From positions 1 through 15,768 of the forward strand of contig JANYFI010000719.1 in the NCBI GenBank assembly GCA_025362765.1: 15,768 nucleotides of DNA. The letters are read 5' to 3'. A model generated the notes under the pieces. The model did not search any database. It had not been told where the DNA came from and saw nothing but the letters and a program-made list of their open reading frames with translations. This stretch comes from Ferruginibacter sp. (GTDB taxonomy: Bacteria > Bacteroidota > Bacteroidia > Chitinophagales > Chitinophagaceae). A program made the position numbers and the translations under genes. Shown here one piece after another: positions 7,098 to 14,289 of the stretch (the first letter of the stretch is position 1; every line of letters starts with the position of its first letter).

Positions 7098-7582
7098 TTA
7101 AAAGTACCCACATGTTCATTATCTTTTTTAGCATGGTATTTCCTTGCAACTTTTACTTTTGAGCCAAAATTTTTAATACAATATTTAAGCAATGTATTAT
7201 ACGAAACCTGGCTATTAAATTCTTTCACAACCCACTCTTGAAGCTCCTTGTACCCACGTATCCCATTTTCTGGGTCGTTGAGCTTCGCTGCTAGTTTAGC
7301 ATGGTGCTCTGTTGTAAATTTACTTGGCTTAAAGCCCTTCTTATTATGCTTTAGTAAATTATCTATACCGCCAATATTGTAAAGCGTACGCCATTTATGG
7401 ACACTATAACTACAAAGACCGGTTTGCTCCATTAGTTGCCTTTTTGAAACAGGTTTGTTGTCATATTTCTTTAGTACCAACAACAGTTTAATCCTGGGTT
7501 GTAAGAAGGGGATAGTGGATTTTAAAATTACCCTCAATTCCTTTATACTTTCCTTTACAGGTATTATTAATGCTTTAGACAT
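7064..7582 (-). CDS. IS630-family transposase, first frame (DNA-binding domain)
   Basis: From ATG at 7582 this frame encodes 172 residues. It contains a helix-turn-helix region typical of IS630 N-termini (KPVSKRQLMEQTGLCSYSVHKWRTLYNIGGIDNLL, about 43-77), then a second DNA-binding-like segment (GIRGYKELQEWVVKEFNSQVSYNTLLKYCIKNFG, about 107-140). It ends nine residues after the slippery site FKK. Ribosomes slipping back one base on the A7 run (7093-7099) would continue into the catalytic frame as FKK-NFAKTCKEAIA. The frame is also open upstream across the IS end to the nitrilase ATG at 7789, so a 241-residue nitrilase-transposase fusion could be made. Confidence 0.8.
   Translation of the reverse strand: MSKALIIPVKESIKELRVILKSTIPFLQPRIKLLLVLKKYDNKPVSKRQLMEQTGLCSYSVHKWRTLYNIGGIDNLLKHNKKGFKPSKFTTEHHAKLAAKLNDPENGIRGYKELQEWVVKEFNSQVSYNTLLKYCIKNFGSKVKVARKYHAKKDNEHVGTFKKTSLKPAKKL
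7093..7099 (-). promoter_or_regulatory. A7 slippery run for -1 transposase frameshift
   Basis: On the minus strand seven consecutive A follow TTTT. The first transposase frame reads TTT AAA AAA ACT here; the second reads AAA AAC TTC and has a TAA at 7100-7098, so it can be entered only at this run. A -1 slip on Lys codons, or transcriptional slippage, joins the two frames. Confidence 0.7.
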
Positions 7583-7599
7583 GTGTATGATATATATTA

Positions 7600-7644
7600 C
7601 AGACCAAATGTAAACAAAAAAAAGCAAACCGCAAAATTGGTCTG
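7600..7644. repeat. Subterminal inverted CAGACCAA motif in the IS
   Basis: CAGACCAA (7600-7607, plus) and its complement TTGGTCTG (7637-7644) face each other across an A-rich 29-bp spacer. The same octamer ends the other terminal repeat (6524-6531). With three copies near the ends it is a candidate transposase recognition word, and the local dyad lies just upstream of the transposase start. Confidence 0.5.
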
Positions 7645-7665
7645 CTATGTTATTCATGTTGGTAT
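7637..7665. repeat. Terminal inverted repeat of the IS (high-coordinate end)
   Basis: The complement of the other end: read on the minus strand it begins ATACCAACATGAAT and ends CAGACCAA. It is followed on the plus strand by TA (7666-7667), then nitrilase coding sequence. Confidence 0.8.
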
Positions 7666-7789
7666 TAGATTCCGGGAAACAAATCATCGTTGCCTGTTGG
7701 TCCGCGGCTTCTTTCGAAAGCTTGTCAATCCAGCATAACCCGTCATCGACAGATAGTGGATACGGTGGAGAGGCTGTGGCTATTTTCAT
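7666..7789 (-). pseudogene. Nitrilase-superfamily gene, 5' fragment
   Basis: From ATG at 7789 this encodes MKIATASPPYPLSVDDGLCW...ATMICFPES, the first 41 residues of a carbon-nitrogen hydrolase, ending at the catalytic Glu (E40 in FPES). The rest of the gene lies beyond the IS (5843-6500), and together they would make a protein of roughly 260-265 residues, the family's usual length. Translation runs on in frame into the IS and its first transposase frame. The high conservation of both halves suggests a recent insertion. Confidence 0.85.
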
Positions 7790-7827
7790 ACAATTATGTT
7801 ATAGAGTTAACATGGTTTTCTTTGTTT

Positions 7828-7835
7828 CAAATATA
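7828..7835 (-). promoter_or_regulatory. Candidate -7 box of the nitrilase gene
   Basis: TATATTTG on the minus strand matches the Bacteroidota TAnnTTTG box exactly, 38 bp upstream of the nitrilase ATG. No clear TTG -33 element stands at the usual distance. If active it would also drive the nitrilase-transposase fusion. Confidence 0.4.
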
Positions 7836-7958
7836 TTCCCTTTTTACGATTGGTGAATGTATACCAGTTTATAAAAATGGAGGATGTATGAAAGTGTCAT
7901 TCAATAAAAATCAACAGCGGTCAACAGAGCCACATACATTATAAAATCAGGTGATTGC

Positions 7959-7991
7959 TTTGCGCATTTGTTTTATTAATTTGTATGTTTG
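7959..7991 (+). promoter_or_regulatory. Candidate promoter for the reductase-like gene
   Basis: TTTG (7959-7962), a 21-bp spacer and TATGTTTG (7984-7991) match the Bacteroidota -33/-7 pattern. The predicted start of transcription falls almost on the chosen ATG (7996), which would make the mRNA leaderless or nearly so; the match could also be chance. Confidence 0.3.
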
Positions 7992-7995
7992 GGAA

Positions 7996-9282
7996 ATGAT
8001 AAATACCATTTTTATAAATTTTAAGGGCGGTATTATTGAGCCCGCCAATTTGTATAACATTTTACTGGCAGTAAATAAAATCAGGATCAGGGATGTGCAT
8101 TTTGGCCTGCGGCAACAGTTGCTGATTGACATGGAACATTACAGCGTGGACGCTTTTACCGCAGAACTGGATAAACTGGAGATAGCGTATGAGATTGATA
8201 GCTGGAAACATCCCAATATCTGCAGTTCTTTTCCTGCCGCAGACGTTTTTATCGGACAGAGCTGGCTTAGTGAACCTGTTTATAAAAAAGTACTGGATTC
8301 AATTGATTATACCCCCTTGCTCAAAATTAACATCTGCGATAATAACCAGAGTTTTACCCCCATCCTTACCGGAAATATAAATTGGGTAGCATCTATCTCA
8401 AAAGAAAATTACTGGCATTTGATTATCCGTTTTCCAAAAACAAATGTTATTTATGAATGGTCAATGCTTTGCCACACGGACGATATTGCTGTCGCAACAA
8501 AGAAAATTGAAGCACTTATCCTGCAACATGCCAATAAATTTATTGATACCGAACTGGCAAATGGAGATGACCTGTTTTTTCTATTTTCCACAGAAGGCAT
8601 CACCATACTGCCTGCGGAGCGCCCCGTAGTGTTGCCGCCGTTTAACCTGCCGTACTACGAAGGATTAAATAGGTACAACGATAAATACTGGTTGGGGATT
8701 TACCGCCGGGATGAATTGTTCAGTGTACCTTTTTTAATGAATCTGTGTAAACTGTGCCTGCAAACAGGTATCGCTCAATTGTGCAGCACCTGTTGGAAAA
8801 CCATCCTTATAAAAGGAATAGAAGAAAAAGATAAAGAAAAATGGAACCTGTTACTGGAAGAATTCCAGATAAATATGCGGCATGCCGCCAATGAATTAAA
8901 TTTTCAGGTAGAAGATAATTCTATTGAAGCGCTGGACTTAAAAACTTACCTGGTTAAAACGTTAAGCCTGGATGATACAAGGACATTTGGTATTAGCATC
9001 GGCATTAAAACAAGAAAAAAAAGCGAGGTATTCAGCAGTATTTTAGTACGGCGAAGATATGTTATTGATTTTTGGAAAATACGGCTGTTTAAAGTGTATG
9101 ATATTTTAATCGCCAAAGATTTTAACCCCAACGAAAGAACGGGAGAAGTATATAGCAAAGACAATCCTAAAATGGTGCTGGCAGAGCAGTTGCGAAGATC
9201 TGTACTTTACTATTACCGGCACCGGGCCAAATTAACCGCAGCAAAAGGCACGCAAAAACCAGTACCGGTAAAAGCCAAATAA
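7996..9282 (+). CDS. Nitrite/sulfite reductase-like (ferredoxin half-domain) protein lacking a rubredoxin tail
   Basis: This 428-residue cytoplasmic protein resembles, from my recollection of the family, the Bacteroidota proteins annotated as rubredoxin that carry nitrite/sulfite-reductase-like half-domains before a C-terminal rubredoxin. Features: an N-terminal strand pair (INTIFINFKGGIIEPANLYNIL), RDVHFGLRQQLLID (about 33-45, the reductase-style R-Q segment), TGNINWVAS (125-133), YYEGLNRYNDKYWLGIYRRDELF (220-242) and MRHAANELNF (294-303). The relatives' CxxC...CPxCG rubredoxin end is absent; it stops in a basic, low-complexity tail (TAAKGTQKPVPVKAK). A Cys cluster, C251-x2-C254-x8-C263-x2-C266, could bind metal. 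ATG at 7996 fits relatives better than GTG at 7951. Electron transfer is a plausible role, not shown. Confidence 0.55.
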   Translation: MINTIFINFKGGIIEPANLYNILLAVNKIRIRDVHFGLRQQLLIDMEHYSVDAFTAELDKLEIAYEIDSWKHPNICSSFPAADVFIGQSWLSEPVYKKVLDSIDYTPLLKINICDNNQSFTPILTGNINWVASISKENYWHLIIRFPKTNVIYEWSMLCHTDDIAVATKKIEALILQHANKFIDTELANGDDLFFLFSTEGITILPAERPVVLPPFNLPYYEGLNRYNDKYWLGIYRRDELFSVPFLMNLCKLCLQTGIAQLCSTCWKTILIKGIEEKDKEKWNLLLEEFQINMRHAANELNFQVEDNSIEALDLKTYLVKTLSLDDTRTFGISIGIKTRKKSEVFSSILVRRRYVIDFWKIRLFKVYDILIAKDFNPNERTGEVYSKDNPKMVLAEQLRRSVLYYYRHRAKLTAAKGTQKPVPVKAK

Positions 9283-9347
9283 CCCTTCTTAAAAACAAAC
9301 GGACAAACTATAATCATTTGCAGCCACTGAAAAATAGCAAACGAACA

Positions 9348-9384
9348 GGCGGCTTAATTTTAAATCATTAATTAAAGCGCCGCC
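9348..9384. other. Interrupted GC/AT hairpin before the receiver gene
   Basis: GGCGGC-TTAATT (9348-9359) pairs with AATTAA-(AGC)-GCCGCC (9370-9384): two 6-bp stems separated by a 3-nt bulge, with a 10-nt loop. It lies 65 bp after the reductase-like gene. TCCTTTTG follows nearby on the plus strand, so it may be a weak terminator or a leader structure of the downstream receiver gene. Confidence 0.4.
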
Positions 9385-9502
9385 GGACTATCCTTTTGTA
9401 AAAAGAACATTGAAAAACCGGGAGGAAGCATCTGGGCTGATTCAGCGCCGGGCAACGGAAGCTCATTTTATTTTACCATACAAAAAAAACAAATACTCAA
9501 TT

Positions 9503-9940
9503 ATGAAATCAATTCACATTCTGCTGGTAGAAGACAACGAAGGGGACATTTTATTAACTACGGAGGCACTTAGTGAAGGCAGAATTTGCAACCACCTTAG
9601 CGTGGTGAAAGATGGAGAGGCGGCGCTTCAATTTTTAAACAAGTCTGGCATTTATGAAAATGAACTATTGCCTGACCTGGTGTTACTGGATGTAAATCTT
9701 CCGAAAAAAAACGGGTTGGAAGTACTGCACATTATAAAGACGACAGAACACCTGAAACAAATACCTGTCATCATGCTCACTACCTCGAGCGCTGAAACCG
9801 ACATTATGCGCTCGTACAAAGAATATGCAAATTGTTATATTACCAAGCCAATAGAATTGCTGGATTTTATTACCGCTATTGCAAAAATTGAGGATTTCTG
9901 GATCAATATTGTAAACCTTCCGCAAAGAAAAGCATATTGA
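9503..9940 (+). CDS. Single-domain CheY-like response regulator receiver
   Basis: The 145-residue protein is a stand-alone receiver domain with no output domain, closest in style to the Rcp1-type receivers that work with histidine kinases or phytochromes. All phosphorylation residues are present: acidic pair E10/D11 (LLVEDNEGD), phospho-acceptor D63 (LVLLDVNLPKKNG), switch Thr T93 (VIMLTTSS) and K115 in CYITKPIE. I chose ATG at 9503 because the domain starts immediately there; the open frame extends upstream to a TTG at 9410, but that part has no family match. No kinase gene lies in the window, so it is an orphan here; its partner and output are unknown. Confidence 0.9.
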   Translation: MKSIHILLVEDNEGDILLTTEALSEGRICNHLSVVKDGEAALQFLNKSGIYENELLPDLVLLDVNLPKKNGLEVLHIIKTTEHLKQIPVIMLTTSSAETDIMRSYKEYANCYITKPIELLDFITAIAKIEDFWINIVNLPQRKAY

Positions 9941-10234
9941 TTTTTATACTCCCTTTGTATGTTAAGCCCAACCGCATTTTATACTGGTAAAGCGACTTAC
10001 CCTGCAATGCCGGTATGCATAAACTTGCTTTTTAAAATAACTGCCGCACCATATTTTCATGGACTATTTTTATTGTGTTTACGGCACTGCGATGGCGCAG
10101 CCTGTTTGCATCCAATAGGCTTTTTCAATCATCATTTTATTGTATCAATTCTACTGTAAATACTTTATCTTCATTCGCTAATTTGTCCCTTGAAAGTTTG
10201 GCTTCCCACTTTTAAAACCAGTCAAAAACAATTC
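9941..10234. other. Intergenic region, no gene seen
   Basis: About 290 bp between the receiver and the lipoprotein gene. One 66-codon open frame has no recognisable features. TAATTTG (10179-10185) resembles a -7 box with one base missing, 50 bp before the lipoprotein start. Confidence 0.4.
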
Positions 10235-12487
10235 ATGAAACCAGTTCAAACAACGGCTTGCATCGCCTTAACTATGTGTTCTTTATTCGCCTGTACCCAA
10301 CCACTTAAAGATGAGCCTGCTCCTGAAAGGCCTGTTAAAATTATTCCCGATCCATCGGCTGTTCCATTAAGCGCCGAAGAGAGCATGAAGACGATGCATT
10401 TACCTCCGGGCTATCATGTAGAGTTGGTAGCCAGTGAGCCCGATATTCAGGAACCCGTTGCCATGGTATGGGATGGTAATGGGCGATTATATGTAGCCGA
10501 AATGCGCAGTTATATGCAGGATATTAATGGTACCGGCGAACGTTTACCTGTTTGCCGCATCACCCGGCTGGAAGATACCAATGGGGATGGAAAAATGGAT
10601 AAGCATACTATTTTTATCGATAGCCTCATTTTACCAAGAATGATGCTGACACTGGATGACAGGCTGGTGGTGAATGAAACCTACACTAATAACCTATATA
10701 GTTACCGTGATAAAAATGGAGATGGCGTAGCGGATGAAAAAACATTGGTATATGCCAACGATGCTCCGGATGAAGCCAATCTTGAACACCAGAAAAGTGG
10801 CCTGATCTGGAATATGGATAACTGGATTTATGTTACCAGAAACCCGGTTCGTTTCAGGTACAGCAATGGAATGCTGGTGGCAGATAGCCTGGTGAGTCCA
10901 CCCGGTGGTCAATGGGGATTGACGCAGGATAATTATGGAAGGATGTTTTTTTCTTCGGCCGGTGGCGAAACGCCTGCACTCAATTTTCAGGCGAACCCCG
11001 TGTATGGAGAACTGGATTTAGACAATCAACGCGATAGCAGTTTTGATGCCGTTTGGCCAATCATTGGTACGCCCGATGTACAAGGCGGGCAAGAAAGACT
11101 GAGAGGCGATAGCACTCTGAATCATTTTACGGCCTCTTGTGGCCAGACGGTATTTCGGGGCGACCGTTTACCTGCTACATTGCAAAATAATTTATTTATT
11201 TGTGAGCCTGTTGGGCGCCTCATCCGCAGGGCCGTATCAACCGATAATAAGGGCGAAATGATCCTGCACAATGCTTATGATAAAAGAGAATTTTTGGCTT
11301 CTTCCGATATGAACTTCCGGCCGGTGAATACTGCTACAGGCCCTGATGGTTGTTTGTATATCATCGACATGTATCACGGCATTATACAGGAAAGCGCCTG
11401 GACAAAACCCGACAGCTACATCCATCCACAGATTAAACGAAAAAAGATGGATGAAAATATTAATCGCGGCCGTATTTACCGCGTGGTACATGATGGCTAC
11501 AAACCAGGTCCACAGCCACATTTACTCAATGCTTCCAATGGGGAACTTATTTCTTATTTATCTCATCCCAATGGATGGTGGCGTGATAATGCGCAAAAAT
11601 TACTGGTAATACATGGCGATCAATCTGTAGTACCCGCCCTTAAAAAAATTGCGTTAGATGAAAAGAGTTTTGGTGAAAAATTAGCTTTCTGGAAAAAGGG
11701 CCCCGATGCGATTACAAGGTTGCATGCCCTCTGGACGCTGGAAGGCCTTAAAGCCATCAACGAACAAATTGTTTTAACCGCATTGAAAGATGAGGAAGCT
11801 GAAATAAAAAAAGCCGCCATTCGCATGAGTGAACCATTCCTGCGGCAAGCCAACCTTCCCGTATTGACGCAATTACAAACCATGAAGGATGACAAGGATG
11901 CAAGTGTGCAGATTCAATTGGCTTTATCACTGCGGTACAGTAAAGACGCAACGGCCACGGCTTTGCTAAAAACGCTACAGACCAAAGACACCAGCAATGT
12001 ACTGTTGGTGAAAGTAGCGGAAAGAAGTATCCAGGAAAAAGATGAATCCAATAGTGAGCTAAAAGCCATCACACTCGGCATGGATGGCGAAGACCGCGAC
12101 CTGGTGTACCATGGCGCCAGCTATTTCAAACAATTGTGCATTACCTGTCATGGCCCTGAAGGAAAAGGCATTCCTTCTATGATAGCGCCGCCGCTGGCAG
12201 GTTCGGCAAGGGTAAACGGTGATAAAACCACGTTGATCAATATTTTATTACACGGCTTAAAAGGGCCAATTGACGGCAAAAAATATCCTGACCAAATGCT
12301 GTCGCAACAGGCACAAACTGATGAATACATTGCTTCGGTATTGAGCTACGTGCGCAATGCGTTTGGCAATAAATCAAAAGTGGTTTCTGTGGATGAAGTG
12401 AAAGACGTAAGGGCCGCCACCAAAGACCGCACAATGCCCTGGACGCTGGAAGAATTGATGGCGTTGCAGGCGGCGAAGAAGAAATAG
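10235..12487 (+). CDS. Propeller / HEAT-like / cytochrome c lipoprotein (PVC-type heme-binding family)
   Basis: The 750-residue protein begins with a lipoprotein signal ending SLFAC (C20), so it is probably anchored outside the inner membrane. Residues about 45-430 form a sugar-dehydrogenase-like beta-propeller of the membrane-bound dehydrogenase type: PPGYHVELVASEPDIQEPVAMVWDGNGRLYVAEMRSY, then two calcium-loop motifs, DTNGDGKMD (114-122) and DKNGDGVAD (159-167), and ATGPDGCLYIIDMYHGIIQ. A helical HEAT-like region follows (about 440-600). The C-terminal cytochrome c has CITCH (635-639) and a likely Met ligand in YPDQM (M688). Such proteins are thought to oxidise sugars or related compounds and pass electrons to heme; the substrate and cofactor are not shown. 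ATG at 10235 is preferred because it gives the lipobox. The three sugar-type genes to the right point toward it. Confidence 0.85.
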   Translation: MKPVQTTACIALTMCSLFACTQPLKDEPAPERPVKIIPDPSAVPLSAEESMKTMHLPPGYHVELVASEPDIQEPVAMVWDGNGRLYVAEMRSYMQDINGTGERLPVCRITRLEDTNGDGKMDKHTIFIDSLILPRMMLTLDDRLVVNETYTNNLYSYRDKNGDGVADEKTLVYANDAPDEANLEHQKSGLIWNMDNWIYVTRNPVRFRYSNGMLVADSLVSPPGGQWGLTQDNYGRMFFSSAGGETPALNFQANPVYGELDLDNQRDSSFDAVWPIIGTPDVQGGQERLRGDSTLNHFTASCGQTVFRGDRLPATLQNNLFICEPVGRLIRRAVSTDNKGEMILHNAYDKREFLASSDMNFRPVNTATGPDGCLYIIDMYHGIIQESAWTKPDSYIHPQIKRKKMDENINRGRIYRVVHDGYKPGPQPHLLNASNGELISYLSHPNGWWRDNAQKLLVIHGDQSVVPALKKIALDEKSFGEKLAFWKKGPDAITRLHALWTLEGLKAINEQIVLTALKDEEAEIKKAAIRMSEPFLRQANLPVLTQLQTMKDDKDASVQIQLALSLRYSKDATATALLKTLQTKDTSNVLLVKVAERSIQEKDESNSELKAITLGMDGEDRDLVYHGASYFKQLCITCHGPEGKGIPSMIAPPLAGSARVNGDKTTLINILLHGLKGPIDGKKYPDQMLSQQAQTDEYIASVLSYVRNAFGNKSKVVSVDEVKDVRAATKDRTMPWTLEELMALQAAKKK

Positions 12488-13151
12488 AACGAGTGTTTCA
12501 ATACTACGGCTTAGGATTGGTGTTGGTTTTAGTTCATGCCTGAATGAAAGCACTTGCAGCCGAACGCACTTTTAACAGGATGGAAATTATTTGGCAGACA
12601 TGCTATCATTTCTTCCGAAAGATTTGCAGACAAAAAGGAGTCCGCTGTTTTAAAACGCCCTTTAGCTAATCTATACTCTGTATTAACGAAGCAATTAAGG
12701 CGTTTATTTTCTGTTTTTTTATTTCATTGGCTAACAGGTTTCATAAAGGAATACTTTTACAAAGAGGACAAAAAAAATACCTGTTTGCCTGATATTTTTA
12801 GGCACTGATTTTTACTAATTGTACTGATACAAAGTTAGATGGGCTTTTTTGTACAAAATGACTTTGCCAACTATTTACACATCGGCAATAAACCATTTCA
12901 CATAATAATTGACCGATAGTTGATCATTTTGAGTTTGCCCCTGGGAAAAAAGGAGTAAAGACAAGTCACTCTTTCTATTGGTAAATGATCGATAAAGAAA
13001 GGCAAAAATCAGCCGGGGGTGGGAGTAATGAAAAATCTATCTGCGAATTAAAGTTTAATTTTTTTTGACCTGTGATTTTATTGTGAGGCGTATGCTACGG
13101 TGCTTAACTTTAACGTGTACTCTTGTTGCATTTATCGTCTTCAAAGCGAGC
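12488..13151. other. Intergenic region between convergent genes
   Basis: About 660 bp without a supported gene. An 84-codon open frame at 12554 has a TTG start and no family features. Small dyads are visible: TTTTGTACAAAA (12847-12858), GATCATTT (12922-12929) with AAATGATC (12983-12990), and AATTAAA-G-TTTAATT followed by T (13046-13066). None makes a convincing terminator because the stems are AT-only or the loops are unsuitable. Confidence 0.45.
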
Positions 13152-14240
13152 CTATATCGTCGTAGGTTTAATACCAATCCTGTCGCACCAGCCTGTAAAT
13201 ATTTTATACACTTCGTCCAGTGTTTTGCGCTGTTCTGCAGTTAACGGCGAATTGGCTTTGCGCCCGCTGATTTCAATCGGCACGCCTCTTTTCTGTAAAA
13301 AATATTTTGCGCTTAAGGAATAATTAGTTGAAATGATGTCTTCTGTTTTTGTGAGTTGCTGCTGGATAAATTTAACGTCATCCTGCTTATCGGGGTTGGT
13401 TGCATTGGCGCAAATCCAACTGATTATTTCCGGATAAAAATTACCGCAAATAACGGACATTCCTTTGGCTCCTGCCTGCAGCGAATTGGTGGCGTTGGCA
13501 ATACAGGCATCATAAAATTCCAACCGGTTATTTTTTGCCAGGTCAATTTTTGCTTTCACTTTTTCAAAATCAATCGTAGTGTCTTTGTGGTATACCAGGC
13601 GGTTAGTATCAAGCAGGTATTTGAAAACGTTCGGTGTAATAATTCTTTTGTAAGGCGATGGACATTCGTAAGTTCCGGTAGGAATATTATCTGTGAGTGT
13701 AAAGAATTTATCGAAATTAGCAATGAGCGCATCATCACTTTCTTCCTTCTTCGCAAAATGGCCGGTAATCAGTATCACGGCATTGATTCCCGTATGGTAA
13801 ATTTGTTTGGTAAATTCCGCCTTGTCATTCAGCGTGTCGCCAAAGGAGCCTGTCGCCACTACTGATACGGCGCCGTTCACACGTTTTGCAACGTGCCTTG
13901 TCAATGCCAGCCTTTCTTCGGGAGTGAGACTATACATTTCTCCGCTAAGGCAATTGGCAAAAAATCCTTTTGCACCTGCAGCCAGGTAAAAATCTGTGAG
14001 CCTGGATAAACCGTCAAAATCTATTTGTCCGTTTTGCTTATACGGAGTTAGCATTACAGGCACAAATTTTTTGCCGCTTGCAAACTCATTGCTGTAAATA
14101 ATTGGTGAAACGGACTGTTCGTGTGCATTCGCTTTAGCAAACAACTTTTCGCTAAAACCACCAGCCAGGGCTATCCCTACAGAACCGGCAGTCACTTTTT
14201 CTAAAAAATTTCTGCGGGATGATTTATTTTCTTCTTTCAT
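13152..14240 (-). CDS. Tat-exported dihydrodipicolinate synthase-family aldolase
   Basis: The 362-residue protein carries a twin-arginine signal (SSRRNFLEKVTAGSVGIALAGG, residues 7-28) followed by a DapA/NanA-type TIM barrel that uses a lysine Schiff base. The Schiff-base Lys is K219 in LVYHKDTTIDF, the catalytic Tyr is Y191 in GTYECPSPYKR, and the usual GTTGE loop is CLSGE (97-101). The class includes sialic-acid lyases, 2-keto-3-deoxy sugar-acid aldolases/dehydratases and true DapA; export argues against lysine synthesis. ATG at 14240 starts just ahead of the Tat motif; one three codons upstream is also possible. It is last in a three-gene minus-strand cluster, 49 bp after the YhcH-type gene. 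No clear terminator follows. Confidence 0.85.
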   Translation of the reverse strand: MKEENKSSRRNFLEKVTAGSVGIALAGGFSEKLFAKANAHEQSVSPIIYSNEFASGKKFVPVMLTPYKQNGQIDFDGLSRLTDFYLAAGAKGFFANCLSGEMYSLTPEERLALTRHVAKRVNGAVSVVATGSFGDTLNDKAEFTKQIYHTGINAVILITGHFAKKEESDDALIANFDKFFTLTDNIPTGTYECPSPYKRIITPNVFKYLLDTNRLVYHKDTTIDFEKVKAKIDLAKNNRLEFYDACIANATNSLQAGAKGMSVICGNFYPEIISWICANATNPDKQDDVKFIQQQLTKTEDIISTNYSLSAKYFLQKRGVPIEISGRKANSPLTAEQRKTLDEVYKIFTGWCDRIGIKPTTI

Positions 14241-14289
14241 TTTGCACAAAAAACTTTTTGATGACTACCATTTTAATCAACAGGTTAAG

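Larger units (their letters stand above)
6503..7665 (-). mobile_element. IS630-type insertion sequence with intact ends
   Basis: A 1163-bp element interrupts the nitrilase gene. Its ends are 29-bp imperfect inverted repeats (6503-6531 and 7637-7665), matching at 23 of 29 positions; shared blocks are ATACCAA, ATGAAT and CAGACCAA. Both ends are flanked by TA (6501-6502, 7666-7667), as expected for IS630/Tc1-type insertion with TA target duplication. It carries a transposase in two overlapping frames. Joining the flanks with one TA leaves 14 bases where an in-frame FPES-YIPG junction needs 15, so one base was probably lost or the target differed slightly. Confidence 0.85.

Noticed and set aside
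12554..12808. 84-codon plus frame after the cytochrome lipoprotein
   Set aside because: TTG start, AT-rich, no recognisable motif, no promoter or ribosome-binding signal.
12847..12858. TTTTGTACAAAA palindrome as an operator
   Set aside because: Short, AT-rich and far from any gene start; palindromes of this kind are expected by chance.
13046..13066. AATTAAA-G-TTTAATT palindrome followed by T residues as a terminator
   Set aside because: The stem is AT-only with a one-base loop and lies over 500 bp from the nearest plus-strand gene.
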